Origin: Streptomyces camelliae
Lineage (GTDB): Bacteria; Actinomycetota; Actinomycetes; Streptomycetales; Streptomycetaceae
Assembly (NCBI RefSeq): GCF_027625935.1
Contig: NZ_CP115300.1
Span: forward strand, 4,960,001 to 5,024,000
DNA: 64,000 nucleotides
Direction: 5' to 3'
Shown here: positions 54,409-63,867 of the stretch, piece after piece
Layout: each line of letters begins with the position of its first letter
How positions within the stretch are numbered: the stretch's first letter is position 1
Position numbers and translations under genes: made by a program
Notes under the pieces: generated by a model
What the model was told of the DNA's origin: nothing
Database searches by the model: none
Seen by the model: the letters and a program-made list of their open reading frames with translations, nothing else

Positions 54409-55098
54409 TCAGTGACCGGTGGTCGACTGGGACGCCGAGTCGGTCGGGGTGGCGCCGGTGGACGCGGACTCGCTCGCGCCCGCCGACGGGGTCGCCTTGC
54501 CGCCCTTGCCCTTGCCCTTCGCCGGCTTGCCGCTGGCGGAAGCGGACGCGCCCGGGGCGCCGGACGGGCTCGCCGGAGCGGACGGGATCGTGCTCGGGCC
54601 CCACTTGTCGAAGTAGCTGGTGGCCGGGACCACGAAGGCGTCCAGGCTCACGGCGCCGGTCTTGCTGAGGGTGAAGGTGAGCTTCTGGACGTTGCCGTCC
54701 TGGACCGCCTCACGGCCGCTGGGCAGCTCGGCGGAGGCGTTGCCCTTGCCGCCGAGGAGCAGGGAGCCGTGCGCCGGGACGGTCAGGCTCTGGCCCTTGG
54801 GTGCGGTCAGCGTGACCGACCCGCTCGTGCCCGGGAGGGAGATGGACTGGAGGGTCTCGTCCGAGGAGCCCTGGTTGAACAGGGTCGCGGAGATCACGGC
54901 CGGCCCGGTGGACTGCAGGTCCGGCTGGGTGATGATCAGGGCGTTCTGGACCTTGATGTTGCCGACGGCGGTCGCCGCGTTGTCCGGCTTGATTCCCAGG
55001 GTCTGTGAGTCGTTGCCGGCGCCGCAGGCGGCGAGCGAGGCGATCGAGAAGACGATGGCGGAGGCGGCGAGGGCGCCGCGTCGAAGGCTGCTGCTCAC
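54409..55098 (-). CDS. Lipoprotein with DUF461/PCuAC-like domain
   Basis: A 229-residue lipoprotein: signal peptide and lipobox LAAC at about 22-25, then a beta-sandwich domain (VKVQNALIITQP region, VPAHGSLLLGGKG) of the copper-chaperone-like DUF461 type without the usual Met/His set. The tail is Ser/Ala/Thr-rich with a Lys stretch (KGKGKGGKA). It precedes the carD promoter region, divergent from carD. Confidence 0.87.
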   Translation of the reverse strand: MSSSLRRGALAASAIVFSIASLAACGAGNDSQTLGIKPDNAATAVGNIKVQNALIITQPDLQSTGPAVISATLFNQGSSDETLQSISLPGTSGSVTLTAPKGQSLTVPAHGSLLLGGKGNASAELPSGREAVQDGNVQKLTFTLSKTGAVSLDAFVVPATSYFDKWGPSTIPSAPASPSGAPGASASASGKPAKGKGKGGKATPSAGASESASTGATPTDSASQSTTGH

Positions 55099-55764
55099 GG
55101 CGGCGGCAACTCCTTGAACGCGCGGGCGGCTCCCCTTATAAAGCCACCCTAAGTGTCTGTCAGCGGGCTTAGGTTACCGAGCCGTTCCCACGCCACCGCA
55201 CCCGACCCTCCCCAAGAGGCCGCCTTGGCCTCCGGCTGGGGGTACTGCGGGCCTCTCGTCACTCCAGTCACAAGTGACTCTTGAGTCACTTTGGCGAGGC
55301 GCTCGTCCGCCATTCGCATAACCGCGCGCAAAATTTCCGTGAAGGAATGTGCGCCCCTTCGATGACGTCTTCGATGACGCCTTCGATGACCGTCTTCGAG
55401 GACCGTCCCCGATATTGATCACCGGGCACCCCTCCGCGCGTCGTTGATCAATTCCGGATTCGTGACGCGTCCGGCTCCGCACCGGTCCCCGCACGCCGAA
55501 CGGAGTAGCGGAAGTCGCACGCTTGGAACAGGACAAATCGGGATGTTAGGCCACTTGGAGAGGGCGCTCGGTGTGTGTAACGTACGCGTTTCACCCCGCC
55601 TGAAGAGCCCCTCCGACCTGCGAATACCCGCTTCCGCAGGCCCTTCGAAGCACGTTCCTGTCGCTGTTGTCAAGCCCCGAGATATGCCCTGACCTGCGAA
55701 AACGCCATTCAGAAGACGCCGTATCCGTGTTACCCTGGATAGCCACGGAAGGGGTACCTGTCAC
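55099..55764. other. Long intergenic region with carD promoter
   Basis: 666 bp without a convincing gene. It contains a cluster of AGTCAC/GTGACT words around 55262-55292, an imperfect 12-13-bp repeat CTTCGATGACGT four times (55357-55406) and, near the end, the leader of carD (GGAAGGGGTACC before ATG). The length suggests a long regulated 5' region or an unrecognised small RNA. Confidence 0.6.
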
Positions 55765-56247
55765 ATGACGTTCAAGGTTGGCGACACCGTGGTCTATCCC
55801 CATCACGGGGCCGCGCTGATCGAGGCCATCGAAACTCGCCAGATCAAAGGCGTGGACAAGACCTACTTGGTGCTGAAGGTTGCCCAGGGTGACCTGACGG
55901 TACGTGTGCCAGCGGACAATGCTGAGTTCGTGGGCGTGCGTGATGTGGTCGGTCAGGACGGGCTGGACCGGGTCTTCGAGGTGCTGCGCGCGCCGTACGC
56001 CGAGGAGCCCACGAACTGGTCGCGTCGCTACAAGGCAAACCTGGAGAAGCTCGCCTCCGGTGATGTCATCAAGGTCGCGGAAGTCGTGCGTGACCTGTGG
56101 CGTCGTGAGCGCGAGCGCGGACTGTCCGCCGGTGAGAAGCGCATGCTCGCCAAGGCCCGCCAGATCCTGGTGAGCGAGCTGGCTCTCGCGGAGAACACGA
56201 ACGAGGACAAGGCCGAGGCCCTGCTCGACGAGGTGCTCGCCTCCTGA
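55765..56247 (+). CDS. carD: CarD, RNA polymerase-binding transcription factor
   Basis: A 160-residue essential-type regulator. N-terminal Tudor-like RNA-polymerase interaction domain ([20 protein letters not shown]) and a C-terminal helical DNA-binding domain with the conserved Trp ([15 protein letters not shown]). CarD stabilises open complexes at rRNA and other promoters. The length and sequence match actinobacterial CarD closely. Confidence 0.97.
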   Translation: MTFKVGDTVVYPHHGAALIEAIETRQIKGVDKTYLVLKVAQGDLTVRVPADNAEFVGVRDVVGQDGLDRVFEVLRAPYAEEPTNWSRRYKANLEKLASGDVIKVAEVVRDLWRRERERGLSAGEKRMLAKARQILVSELALAENTNEDKAEALLDEVLAS

Positions 56248-56607
56248 CACGCGCCGTGGGCGGCGACCTCTCGCTGCCGGCACGCTCAGCACAGTGAAAT
56301 GCCGCGGTGCCCGATGACACTGACCCTGTCGCCGGGCGCTGCGGCATGTTCGTCCTCGCGGGTCGTCCCCGCAGGCGGGTCTGTGTCGGGGAACCGGTGG
56401 ATCCTGGTGAATCCAGTGAATCCCCGGCCGCTGGATCCTTGGTGGACCCTCGGTCGATCAGCGGACGCGCCCCCCGATACTTGATGTGCCGGGCCCGGGC
56501 AGCTGACCTCGACCAGGGTCACGGAAGGGTCCGGTCAAGGGCGTCGCGCCCGGCACTCCTCCAGGCCATACCCACCTAGGTCGAGCACACAAACCTGACA
56601 GGAACCG
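56248..56607. other. Intergenic region carD-ispD with hairpin
   Basis: 360 bp without a clear gene. An imperfect hairpin with arms 56299-56313 (ATGCCGCGGTGCCCG) and 56333-56347 probably terminates carD. The rest is likely the ispD leader; no confident promoter was identified. Confidence 0.6.
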
Positions 56608-57360
56608 ATGTCTGACGAATCGCGCCCCTCACCTGCGCAGACCCCCGTCGCAGCCGTGATTCCCGCCGCCGGCCGGGGCGTACGCCTCGGTCCGGGCGCC
56701 CCCAAGGCGCTGCGCGCGCTGAACGGCACGCCCATGCTCATCCACGCGGTCCGCGCGCTCGCCGCGTCCCGCCATGTCTCCCTGGTGGTCGTCGTCGCCC
56801 CGTCCGACGGCGCCGCCGAGGTCAAGTCACTGCTCGACGTGCACGCGCTGCCGGACCGCACGGACTTCCTGGTCGTCCCGGGCGGCGACACCCGCCAGGA
56901 GTCGGTCAAGCTCGGCCTGGACGCCCTGCCTCCCGAGTACGGCATCGTCCTCGTGCACGACGCGGCCCGCCCGCTCGTCCCGGTCGACACGGTCGACGCG
57001 GTCATCGAGGCCGTCCGCGAGGGCGCGCCGGCCGTCGTCCCGGCGCTGCCGCTGGCCGACACGGTCAAGGAGGTCGAGCCCGCGGCCGTCGCCGGCGAGC
57101 CGGAACCGGTCGTCGCCACGCCCGAGCGGGCCCGCCTGCGCGCCGTGCAGACGCCGCAGGGCTTCGACCGTACGACCCTGATCCGCGCGCACGAGACCGT
57201 CACCGGCGATGTGACGGACGACGCGAGCATGGTCGAGCAGCTCGGCCTGCCGGTCGTGACCGTCCCCGGTCACGAGGAGGCCTTCAAGGTCACCCGCCCC
57301 CTCGACCTGGTCCTCGCCGAGGCGGTCCTGGCCCGCAGGAGGCTCAACGATGGCTTCTGA
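56608..57360 (+). CDS. ispD: IspD, MEP cytidylyltransferase
   Basis: A 250-residue enzyme that makes CDP-methylerythritol in the non-mevalonate isoprenoid pathway. The nucleotide-binding [38 protein letters not shown] and [11 protein letters not shown] motifs are complete. It overlaps ispF by 11 bp. Confidence 0.97.
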   Translation: MSDESRPSPAQTPVAAVIPAAGRGVRLGPGAPKALRALNGTPMLIHAVRALAASRHVSLVVVVAPSDGAAEVKSLLDVHALPDRTDFLVVPGGDTRQESVKLGLDALPPEYGIVLVHDAARPLVPVDTVDAVIEAVREGAPAVVPALPLADTVKEVEPAAVAGEPEPVVATPERARLRAVQTPQGFDRTTLIRAHETVTGDVTDDASMVEQLGLPVVTVPGHEEAFKVTRPLDLVLAEAVLARRRLNDGF

Positions 57361-57856
57361 GGCCGGCTTCGTGCTGCCCCTGCCGCAGGTCGGCATCGGC
57401 ACCGACATCCACGCCTTCGAGGAGGGTCGCGAGCTGTGGTGCGCGGGCCTGAAGTGGGAGGGGGAAGGCCCCGGGCTGGCCGGCCACTCCGACGCCGACG
57501 TCGTCGCCCACGCGGCCTGCAACGCCCTCTTCTCCGCCGCCGGGCTCGGTGACCTGGGGCAGCACTTCGGCACCGGCCGGCCCGAGTGGTCGGGCGCGCC
57601 CGGAGTCACGCTGCTCACCGAGGCCGCCCGGATCGTCCGCGCGGCGGGCTTCACCATCGGCAATATCGCCGTCCAGGTGATCGGCCCCCGCCCGAAGATC
57701 GGCAAGCGGCGCACCGAGGCCCAGAAGGTCCTCTCCGAGGCGGCCGGCGCCCCCGTCTCCGTCTCCGGCGCGACGACGGACGGCCTCGGCTTTCCCGGCC
57801 GCGACGAGGGCCTGATGGCGATCGCGACGGCACTGGTGGTGCGGACGGCGGGCTGA
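57350..57856 (+). CDS. ispF: IspF, MEcPP synthase
   Basis: A 168-residue enzyme forming 2C-methyl-erythritol 2,4-cyclodiphosphate. GIGTDIHAF with metal-binding Asp and His, [13 protein letters not shown] with the second His, and [17 protein letters not shown] are present. The last 21 bp recur in three downstream tandem copies. Confidence 0.97.
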   Translation: MASEAGFVLPLPQVGIGTDIHAFEEGRELWCAGLKWEGEGPGLAGHSDADVVAHAACNALFSAAGLGDLGQHFGTGRPEWSGAPGVTLLTEAARIVRAAGFTIGNIAVQVIGPRPKIGKRRTEAQKVLSEAAGAPVSVSGATTDGLGFPGRDEGLMAIATALVVRTAG

Positions 57857-57952
57857 TGGCTGCGCCGGTGATGGGGATGGTGGGCTGACGGCTGCGCCGG
57901 TGGTGCGGACGGCGGGCTGACGACTGCGCCGGTGGTGCGGAGGGGCTGCTGA
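57857..57952 (+). repeat. Three 32-bp tandem copies of the ispF 3' end
   Basis: Three 32-bp units (57857, 57889, 57921), each ending in a TGA like the ispF stop. Copy two carries the exact ispF end GTGGTGCGGACGGCGGGCTGA preceded by GGCTGCGCCG; copies one and three have diverged. Confidence 0.93.
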
Positions 57953-58029
57953 CGGTGGCGCTCGCGATGCGCGTGTGCCGAGAGCGTGCGAGGGTACCCG
58001 GAGAGTCATCGTTGACCGAGGAGGTACCC

Positions 58030-58434
58030 ATGCCCGCCACCCTGCCCGACCGGCTCAAGTCCCTGCTCGACGGCCCCGTCTTCATCGTGGTGGGCACGAT
58101 CCAGCCCGACGGCCGCCCGCAGATGTCCCCGGTGTGGGTGAAGCGGGACGGCGACCAGATCCTGTTCTCCACGACCGTCGACCGCCGCAAGAAGAAGAAC
58201 CTCGACCGCGACCCCCGGGTGAGCGTCATCGTCCAGGACCCCGAGATGCCCTACGTCTACGGCGAGGTCCGGGGCACCGCGGAGTTCACCACCCAGGGCG
58301 CCAGGGACCTGATCGACGAACTGTCGATGAAGTACACCGGCAAGAAGTACGCCGAGTTCAACCCCGACTCCGTGAACGACGCCGCGCGGGTGATCGTCAA
58401 GATCACTCCCGAGAAGGTCGTGGGAATGTTCTGA
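58030..58434 (+). CDS. PPOX-class F420/flavin-dependent oxidoreductase
   Basis: A 134-residue split-barrel protein (PNPOx/FDOR): FIVVGTIQPDGRPQMSPVWV and FSTTVDRRKKKNLDRDPRV, with a short C-terminal stretch. Such FDOR-B/A proteins use F420 or FMN to reduce small molecules or biliverdin. GAGGAGGTACCC precedes the ATG. The 3' 12 bp are duplicated after the stop. Confidence 0.9.
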   Translation: MPATLPDRLKSLLDGPVFIVVGTIQPDGRPQMSPVWVKRDGDQILFSTTVDRRKKKNLDRDPRVSVIVQDPEMPYVYGEVRGTAEFTTQGARDLIDELSMKYTGKKYAEFNPDSVNDAARVIVKITPEKVVGMF

Positions 58435-58452
58435 GCCGGAATGTTCTGAGCC
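58423..58452 (+). repeat. 15-bp tandem duplication spanning the PPOX stop codon
   Basis: GGAATGTTCTGAGCC occurs twice (58423-58437 and 58438-58452); the first copy contains the stop codon. Confidence 0.95.
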
Positions 58453-58494
58453 AAGAGGCGCAAGGCACCGCTCCGCGCCCACTACCCTGGAGTG

Positions 58495-59889
58495 GTGACT
58501 ATTCGCCTGTACGACACCAGCGCCCGGCAGATCCGTGACTTCGCCCCGCTCAAGCCGGGTTGTGTCTCGATCTACCTGTGTGGCGCCACCGTGCAGGCCG
58601 CACCGCACATCGGGCACATCCGGTCGGGGCTCAACTTCGACATCATGCGCCGGTGGTTCACGTACCGCGGCTATGACGTGACGTTCATCCGGAACGTCAC
58701 GGACATCGACGACAAGATCATCGCCAAGGCCCATGAGCAGGGCCGCCCCTGGTGGTCGATCGGGTACGAGAACGAGCGTGCCTTCAACGAGGGCTACGCC
58801 GCCCTCGGCTGCCTGCCGCCGACGTACGAGCCGCGCGCCACCGGCCACATCACCGAGATGGTCGAGATGATGCAGCGCCTCATCGAGCGCGGCCACGCCT
58901 ACGCGGCGGACGGCAACGTCTACTTCGACGTACGGTCCTTCCCGCAGTACCTGGAGCTGTCCCGGCAGGAGCTGGACAATCTGCGCCAGCCGTCCGGCGA
59001 GGGCGAGACCGGCAAGCGGGACGAGCGGGACTTCGCGATGTGGAAGTCCGCCAAGCCGGGCGAGCCGACCTGGCCGACCCCGTGGGGAGAGGGCCGTCCC
59101 GGCTGGCACCTGGAGTGCTCGGCCATGGCGCACAAGTACCTGGGCACCGCCTTCGACATCCACGGCGGCGGCCTCGACCTGATCTTCCCGCACCACGAGA
59201 ACGAGATCGCCCAGGCCAAGGCCTACGGCGACGACTTCGCCCGGTACTGGGTGCACAACGCCTGGGTCACCATGGCCGGCGACAAGATGTCCAAGTCGCT
59301 CGGCAACAGCGTCCTGGTCAGCGAGATGGTCAAGCAGTGGCGGCCGATCGTGCTCCGCTACTACCTGGGCACCCCGCACTACCGCTCGATGATCGAGTAC
59401 AGCGAGGAGTCCCTGCGCGAGGCCGAGTCGGCGTTCGCGCGGATCGAGGGCTTCGTGCAGCGGGTCATCGAGCTGGCCGGGGCCGTCGAGCCGGCCGCCG
59501 AGGTCCCGCCGGCCTTCGCCGAGGCGATGGACGACGACCTGGGTGTCCCGCAGGCCCTCGCGATCGTGCACACCACGGTCCGGCAGGGCAACAGCGCGCT
59601 GGCCGCCGACGACAAGGAAGCCGCCGTCGCCCGGCTCGCCGAGGTGCGGGCCATGCTCGGTGTCCTCGGCCTCGACCCGCTGGACGAGCAGTGGGCGGGC
59701 GAGTCCGACCAGGGCGAAGACCTGCACGGCGTGGTCGACAGCCTCGTCCGGCTGGTGCTGGACCAGCGCGAGTCCGCCCGCGCCCGCAAGGACTGGTCGA
59801 CCGCCGACGCCATCCGCGACCAGCTCGCCCAGTCCGGCCTCGCCATCGAGGACAGCCCGCAGGGCCCGCGCTGGAGCCTCAAGCCCTAG
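58495..59889 (+). CDS. cysS: Cysteinyl-tRNA synthetase
   Basis: A 464-residue class I synthetase. HIGH motif in APHIGHIRSG, zinc cysteines (YLCGATV, LECSAMAH) and KMSKS (GDKMSKSLGNSV) are intact. GTG 58495 gives the N-terminus TIRLYDTSARQIRDF; TACCCT just upstream fits a leaderless mRNA, so GTG 58492 is an alternative. Downstream is a terminator. Confidence 0.97.
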   Translation: MTIRLYDTSARQIRDFAPLKPGCVSIYLCGATVQAAPHIGHIRSGLNFDIMRRWFTYRGYDVTFIRNVTDIDDKIIAKAHEQGRPWWSIGYENERAFNEGYAALGCLPPTYEPRATGHITEMVEMMQRLIERGHAYAADGNVYFDVRSFPQYLELSRQELDNLRQPSGEGETGKRDERDFAMWKSAKPGEPTWPTPWGEGRPGWHLECSAMAHKYLGTAFDIHGGGLDLIFPHHENEIAQAKAYGDDFARYWVHNAWVTMAGDKMSKSLGNSVLVSEMVKQWRPIVLRYYLGTPHYRSMIEYSEESLREAESAFARIEGFVQRVIELAGAVEPAAEVPPAFAEAMDDDLGVPQALAIVHTTVRQGNSALAADDKEAAVARLAEVRAMLGVLGLDPLDEQWAGESDQGEDLHGVVDSLVRLVLDQRESARARKDWSTADAIRDQLAQSGLAIEDSPQGPRWSLKP

Positions 59890-59908
59890 CCCCGGACCAG
59901 AAGATCAA

Positions 59909-59938
59909 GTGTGCCGCCCGGCCCTCCGGGCGGCACAC
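59909..59938. terminator. Hairpin terminator after cysS
   Basis: Perfect 12-bp stem GTGTGCCGCCCG-N6-CGGGCGGCACAC, 20 bp after the cysS stop. Confidence 0.93.
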
Positions 59939-59993
59939 TGCATAAGACGTACGTACGACGCTCAACACGAAGCTCAACGGAGACGAGTAACTC

Positions 59994-60935
59994 ATGGCCG
60001 CGAACAACCGCCGCATGTCCGGCAAGAAGGGCGCGCAGGTCGGCAGCGGTGGCCAGCGGCGCCGGGGCCTGGAGGGCAAGGGCCCGACCCCGCCCGCCGA
60101 GATGCGCAAGGGGCACGCCAAGCAGCGCGCCGCCGCCGCGAAGGCCCGCCGCGCACAGGGGCGTCCGCAAGCGCGCCGCGGCAGCGGCAAGTCGGCGTCC
60201 GAGCTGGTCGTCGGCCGTAACCCGGTCGTCGAGGCGCTCCGCGAGGGCGTTCCCGCCTCGACGCTCTACGTCCAGCAGTTCATCGACAACGACGAGCGCG
60301 TCCGCGAGGCCCTCCAGCTCGCCGCCGAGCGCGGCGGCATCAACCTGATGGAGGCCCCGCGCCCCGAGCTGGACCGCATGACCAACGGCCTCAACCACCA
60401 GGGCCTCGTCCTGCAGGTCCCGCCGTACGAGTACGCGCACCCCGAGGACCTGCTCGACGCGGCGGCCGACGAGGGCGAGGACCCGCTGGTCGTCGCGCTC
60501 GACGGGGTCACCGACCCGCGCAACCTCGGCGCCGTCGTCCGCTCCGTCTCCGCCTTCGGCGGCCACGGTGTCGTCGTACCCGAGCGCCGCTCGGCCGGCA
60601 TGACCGCCGGTGCCTGGAAGACCTCCGCCGGCGCGGCCGCCCGTACCCCGGTCGCCCGCGCCACCAACCTCACCCGCGTCCTGGAGTCGTACAAGAAGGC
60701 CGGCGTCACGGTCGTCGGGCTGGCGGCGGACGGCGAGGTCGAACTGGGCGAGCTCCAGGCACTGGACGGCCCGGTCGTGATCGTGGTCGGCAGCGAGGGC
60801 AAGGGCCTGTCCCGCCTGGTCGGCGAAACCTGCGACTTCCGTGTGCGCATCCCGATGCCGGGTGGCGCGGAGTCGCTGAACGCCGGTGTGGCGGCGGGCA
60901 TCGTCCTCTACGAGGCGGCGCGTCGGCGCGGCTGA
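59994..60935 (+). CDS. rlmB: RlmB-like 23S rRNA (Gm) methyltransferase
   Basis: A 313-residue SPOUT methyltransferase. A basic N-terminal extension (about 1-65) precedes the substrate domain ([20 protein letters not shown]). The knot has motif 1 [16 protein letters not shown], motif 2 [16 protein letters not shown] and motif 3 [18 protein letters not shown]. Probable target is 23S rRNA G2251, by family. Confidence 0.94.
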   Translation: MAANNRRMSGKKGAQVGSGGQRRRGLEGKGPTPPAEMRKGHAKQRAAAAKARRAQGRPQARRGSGKSASELVVGRNPVVEALREGVPASTLYVQQFIDNDERVREALQLAAERGGINLMEAPRPELDRMTNGLNHQGLVLQVPPYEYAHPEDLLDAAADEGEDPLVVALDGVTDPRNLGAVVRSVSAFGGHGVVVPERRSAGMTAGAWKTSAGAAARTPVARATNLTRVLESYKKAGVTVVGLAADGEVELGELQALDGPVVIVVGSEGKGLSRLVGETCDFRVRIPMPGGAESLNAGVAAGIVLYEAARRRG

Positions 60936-61088
60936 CGGCACGGCGCGCCGACGGGACTGAACATCCGTCCGGAACTTCACCCTTGCGGGGTAATTCTGGT
61001 GCTCCTGTGGTGTTCGAGACGACTTTGACGGGGTCCGGACACATCCGCCCGGTCAAAGCAGTGTCCTAACTCCACGTCACTCGGTTAG

Positions 61089-62828
61089 ATGAGTGTGGAC
61101 ACCAGAACACCCCGCACACCCACGGGGGGACGCTCGTCGGGATTCAGCTCGGGATTCGCTTCCGGGCCCGACGAGGCTCCCGCGCTGAGCATGGTGAAGG
61201 TGCCGAGCGATCCGGCGCAGGTCATCGTCAATCACGCCAGCTTCCGCGTGCAGCTGGGCGCGTCGGCGAAGCGCTCCCAATCCTCGCGGATCGCCCGGCA
61301 TCTGAGCGCCGCCCAGGACACCGCCCGGATGCCCGTCGGGGGCCCGGCGGGCCGGGCGGGCGCCGCCGCCCGCCGCCGCCCCGTCGTGTGGAGCGGCAAG
61401 TCCGCCCCCGACGACACCGGCGCGCACCGGCTCCTCCAGGCCGTGCGGGGCAGCGTCCGCCAGGCCGACGAGACCGAGCCCGGCGCCACCCAGGTCATCC
61501 CGCGCGTCGGCACCGGCTACGGCGACGCCTACGACGACCTGGACCAGACGGTCGAGACCCCCGTCGTGGGCCACCAGCGCACCGCCCCCGAGGCCGCCGA
61601 CGGCACCCGTCTGCTGCCGCACATGCGCTCGACGACCGGCGCCTACGACGAACCCCCGTACGCGGAAACGGACTTCGAGCCCCACGACCGCTACGACGAC
61701 TACGACGATCACGACCGCTACGACCGCTACGACGATCACGACCGCCACGACGACTACGCGGAAGCAGCCGCCCAGGACGACACCCCGCGCCCCGCCCGCC
61801 ACCAGGGCGACGACCCGGCCCGGCACGCCTACTACCCCGGCCGCCGGATGAACCTGGGCGTCGTCCTCCTCCCCCTGCGCATCTTCCTCGGCTTCATCTC
61901 CATCTACGCCGGCATGGGCAAGCTGTGCGACCCCGTCTACTTCGACGGCGGCAAGCGCGGCTCCATGGTCAAGTGGCTCAACACCCTGCACCCGTGGGAC
62001 GTGGCCGAGCCGCTGCGCCAGACCGCCCTGCACCACCCGGTCGGCGCCGGCCTGGTCATCGCCTTCCTCCAGGTGGTCGTCGGCGTCCTCACGATCCTCG
62101 GCTGCTGGCAGCGCGTGGCCGCGGTCGTCGGCGCCCTGCTCTCCGCCGCCCTGATCGTCACGGTCAGCTGGAAGACGGTCCCCGCCTACGACGCCCCCGA
62201 CATCATCTACCTCGCCGCCTGGTCCCCGCTGATCATCGCCGGCGCCCCCGTCTACTCCGTGGACGGCCGCCTCGCCGCCGGCGCCTGGCGCCGCCTCGGC
62301 CCCCGCTCCGACATCTGGGAGCTGCGCCGCTACGTCCTGCGCCGCGGCGCGCTGATCACGGCCATCACGGTCGGCGTCACCCTGCTCGTCGGCTCCCTGC
62401 TGGGCGGCGCCGTACGCGACTCCAGCCGCGTGGTCGTCCCCGGCCCCGGCGAGGCCCCCCGCAACAACCTCCCCGGCTCCCCGCTCCCGCAGGGACCGGG
62501 CACGCGGCACCGCACCAGCCCGTCGGCCTCCACAGCCCCCACAGGCGGCGCCACGGCCGGCGCGAGCCCGTCCGGCGCGGCGACGACCCCGGGCGCCACG
62601 CACACGGCGGGCGGTACGACGACGACCCCGAGCGAGACCCAGGGCACCACGGGCCAGATCCCGCCCCGCCACTCCTCCCCGGCAGGCGGCACCCCGAGCA
62701 CCACCGCGGGCCCGACGAGCACCGGCGGCACCTCGACCGGGGGCAGCTCCCCGTCGGGCGGCACGACCAGCTCCGGCGGCGCTTCGTCCTCCGGCCAGCC
62801 GGGCCTGGTGGGCGGCCTGCTGGGCTGA
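61089..62828 (+). CDS. DoxX-family membrane protein with disordered tails
   Basis: A 579-residue protein. Residues 1-250 are mostly disordered, with an Arg-rich and an Asp/Tyr/His repeat (DRYDDYDDHDRYDRYDDHDR). A DoxX domain follows (about 255-400: VVLLPLRIFLGFISIYAGMG, GCWQRVAAVVGALLSAALIV). One more membrane helix leads to a Ser/Thr/Gly/Pro tail ending GGLLG. DoxX proteins act in redox stress or sulfur metabolism. Confidence 0.88.
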   Translation: MSVDTRTPRTPTGGRSSGFSSGFASGPDEAPALSMVKVPSDPAQVIVNHASFRVQLGASAKRSQSSRIARHLSAAQDTARMPVGGPAGRAGAAARRRPVVWSGKSAPDDTGAHRLLQAVRGSVRQADETEPGATQVIPRVGTGYGDAYDDLDQTVETPVVGHQRTAPEAADGTRLLPHMRSTTGAYDEPPYAETDFEPHDRYDDYDDHDRYDRYDDHDRHDDYAEAAAQDDTPRPARHQGDDPARHAYYPGRRMNLGVVLLPLRIFLGFISIYAGMGKLCDPVYFDGGKRGSMVKWLNTLHPWDVAEPLRQTALHHPVGAGLVIAFLQVVVGVLTILGCWQRVAAVVGALLSAALIVTVSWKTVPAYDAPDIIYLAAWSPLIIAGAPVYSVDGRLAAGAWRRLGPRSDIWELRRYVLRRGALITAITVGVTLLVGSLLGGAVRDSSRVVVPGPGEAPRNNLPGSPLPQGPGTRHRTSPSASTAPTGGATAGASPSGAATTPGATHTAGGTTTTPSETQGTTGQIPPRHSSPAGGTPSTTAGPTSTGGTSTGGSSPSGGTTSSGGASSSGQPGLVGGLLG

Positions 62829-62852
62829 CGGAACGAGCCAGGAGAGAGACAG

Positions 62853-62890
62853 CAGAGGGCCCCGTACCAGGGAAGGTACGGGGCCCTCTG
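62853..62890. terminator. Bidirectional hairpin terminator
   Basis: Perfect 16-bp stem (left CAGAGGGCCCCGTACC at 62853-62868; right 62875-62890) with a 6-nt loop, between convergent genes. Confidence 0.95.
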
Positions 62891-62894
62891 ACCG

Positions 62895-63626
62895 TCAACG
62901 ACCCAACGCCGCAAGCTCCTTGGCCGCCTCCGTCAGATCCTTCGCGGTGTCGATGGCCCGCCAGTACGCCCCCTGCGGAATAGGGAACCCGAAGAGCCGC
63001 TCCTCCCGGGCCAGCCGGGGAAACGTGGTCCGCTCATGGTCGCCCCGCTCGGGGAGCAGCTCGGCGAACTCGGGCGAGAAGACGTACACACCGGCGTTGA
63101 TCTCGAACGTCGACGGCGGCGCCTCGATGAAGTCGGTGACGTGCCCGAACCCGTCGGTCCGCACCGCACCCCAGGGAATACGGGGCCGGGCCAGAGCCAG
63201 CGTCGCGACAGCGTCCCGCTCAGTGTGGAAGTCGGCCATGTCCCGCAGGGAGAAGCGGGTCCAGATGTCGCCGTTGGTGGCGTACCACGGCTGGCCGGGG
63301 CGGGGGAGATGCGCGGCGGCGTACCGGAGGCCGCCGCCGCGGCCGAGGGGCTCGGTCTCCACGACGGTGGTGACGGAGACCGGCAGGTCGGCGGAGTCCA
63401 GCCACTTCTGCAGGACCTCGGCGAGGTGGCCGCAGGAGACCACCACGTCCGTCACGCCTTCCTCGGCGAGCCAGGTCAGCTGATGGCCGATGATCGGGGT
63501 GCCCGTGCCGGGGATCTCGACCATCGGCTTGGGCCGGTCATCGGTGTACGGACGCAGCCGGGAGCCCTGGCCACCGGCCAGGATCACGGCTTGGGTGGGG
63601 CGCGACGCGGCGCTGGGATGGGTCAT
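62895..63626 (-). CDS. Sugar nucleotidyltransferase family protein
   Basis: A 243-residue GT-A-fold nucleotidyltransferase: VILAGGQGSRLRPYTDDRPK (nucleotide-binding and Lys), YATNGDIWTRFSL (metal Asp), and EINAGVYVFSP. It has no C-terminal left-handed helix, resembling RmlA/ManC-like short enzymes that activate sugar 1-phosphates. The start ATG 63626 is preferred to one 45 bp upstream. Substrate unknown. Confidence 0.9.
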   Translation of the reverse strand: MTHPSAASRPTQAVILAGGQGSRLRPYTDDRPKPMVEIPGTGTPIIGHQLTWLAEEGVTDVVVSCGHLAEVLQKWLDSADLPVSVTTVVETEPLGRGGGLRYAAAHLPRPGQPWYATNGDIWTRFSLRDMADFHTERDAVATLALARPRIPWGAVRTDGFGHVTDFIEAPPSTFEINAGVYVFSPEFAELLPERGDHERTTFPRLAREERLFGFPIPQGAYWRAIDTAKDLTEAAKELAALGR

Positions 63627-63646
63627 GCCCGCACTGTACGCGGCGC

Positions 63647-63856
63647 CCTGCCCGGAGCGGGCCGACAGCAACGCACTGCCTCTGGCCCCTGCCCGGGGCG
63701 GCCGACAGACGACGTGCTGCTTACGGCTCCTGTCCGGGGCGGCCGGCAGCGACGCGCTGTTTACGGTTTACGGCCCCTGCCCGGAGCCGGCCGACAGCGA
63801 CGCGCTGCCTACGGCCCTTGCCCGGGGCGGCCGGCAGGGACGCGATGCCGACCGGC
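63647..63856. repeat. Degenerate 41-bp tandem repeat, about five copies
   Basis: Units such as CCTGCCCGGGGCGGCCGACA-GCGACGCGCTGCCTACGGC repeat about five times with changes, in the gap between two minus-strand genes and ending 12 bp from the stop of the right-hand one. Confidence 0.85.
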
Positions 63857-63867
63857 CTCCCGGGGGC

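Noticed and set aside
55345..55370. SigR-type promoter (GGAAT-N18-GTT) upstream of carD
   Set aside because: GGAAT is followed after 18 bp by GTC, not GTT, and it lies about 400 bp from the start codon, so it is too weak to claim.
61089..62672. A 531-codon minus-strand frame
   Set aside because: Antisense shadow of the DoxX gene, with Val/Gly-rich low-complexity sequence.
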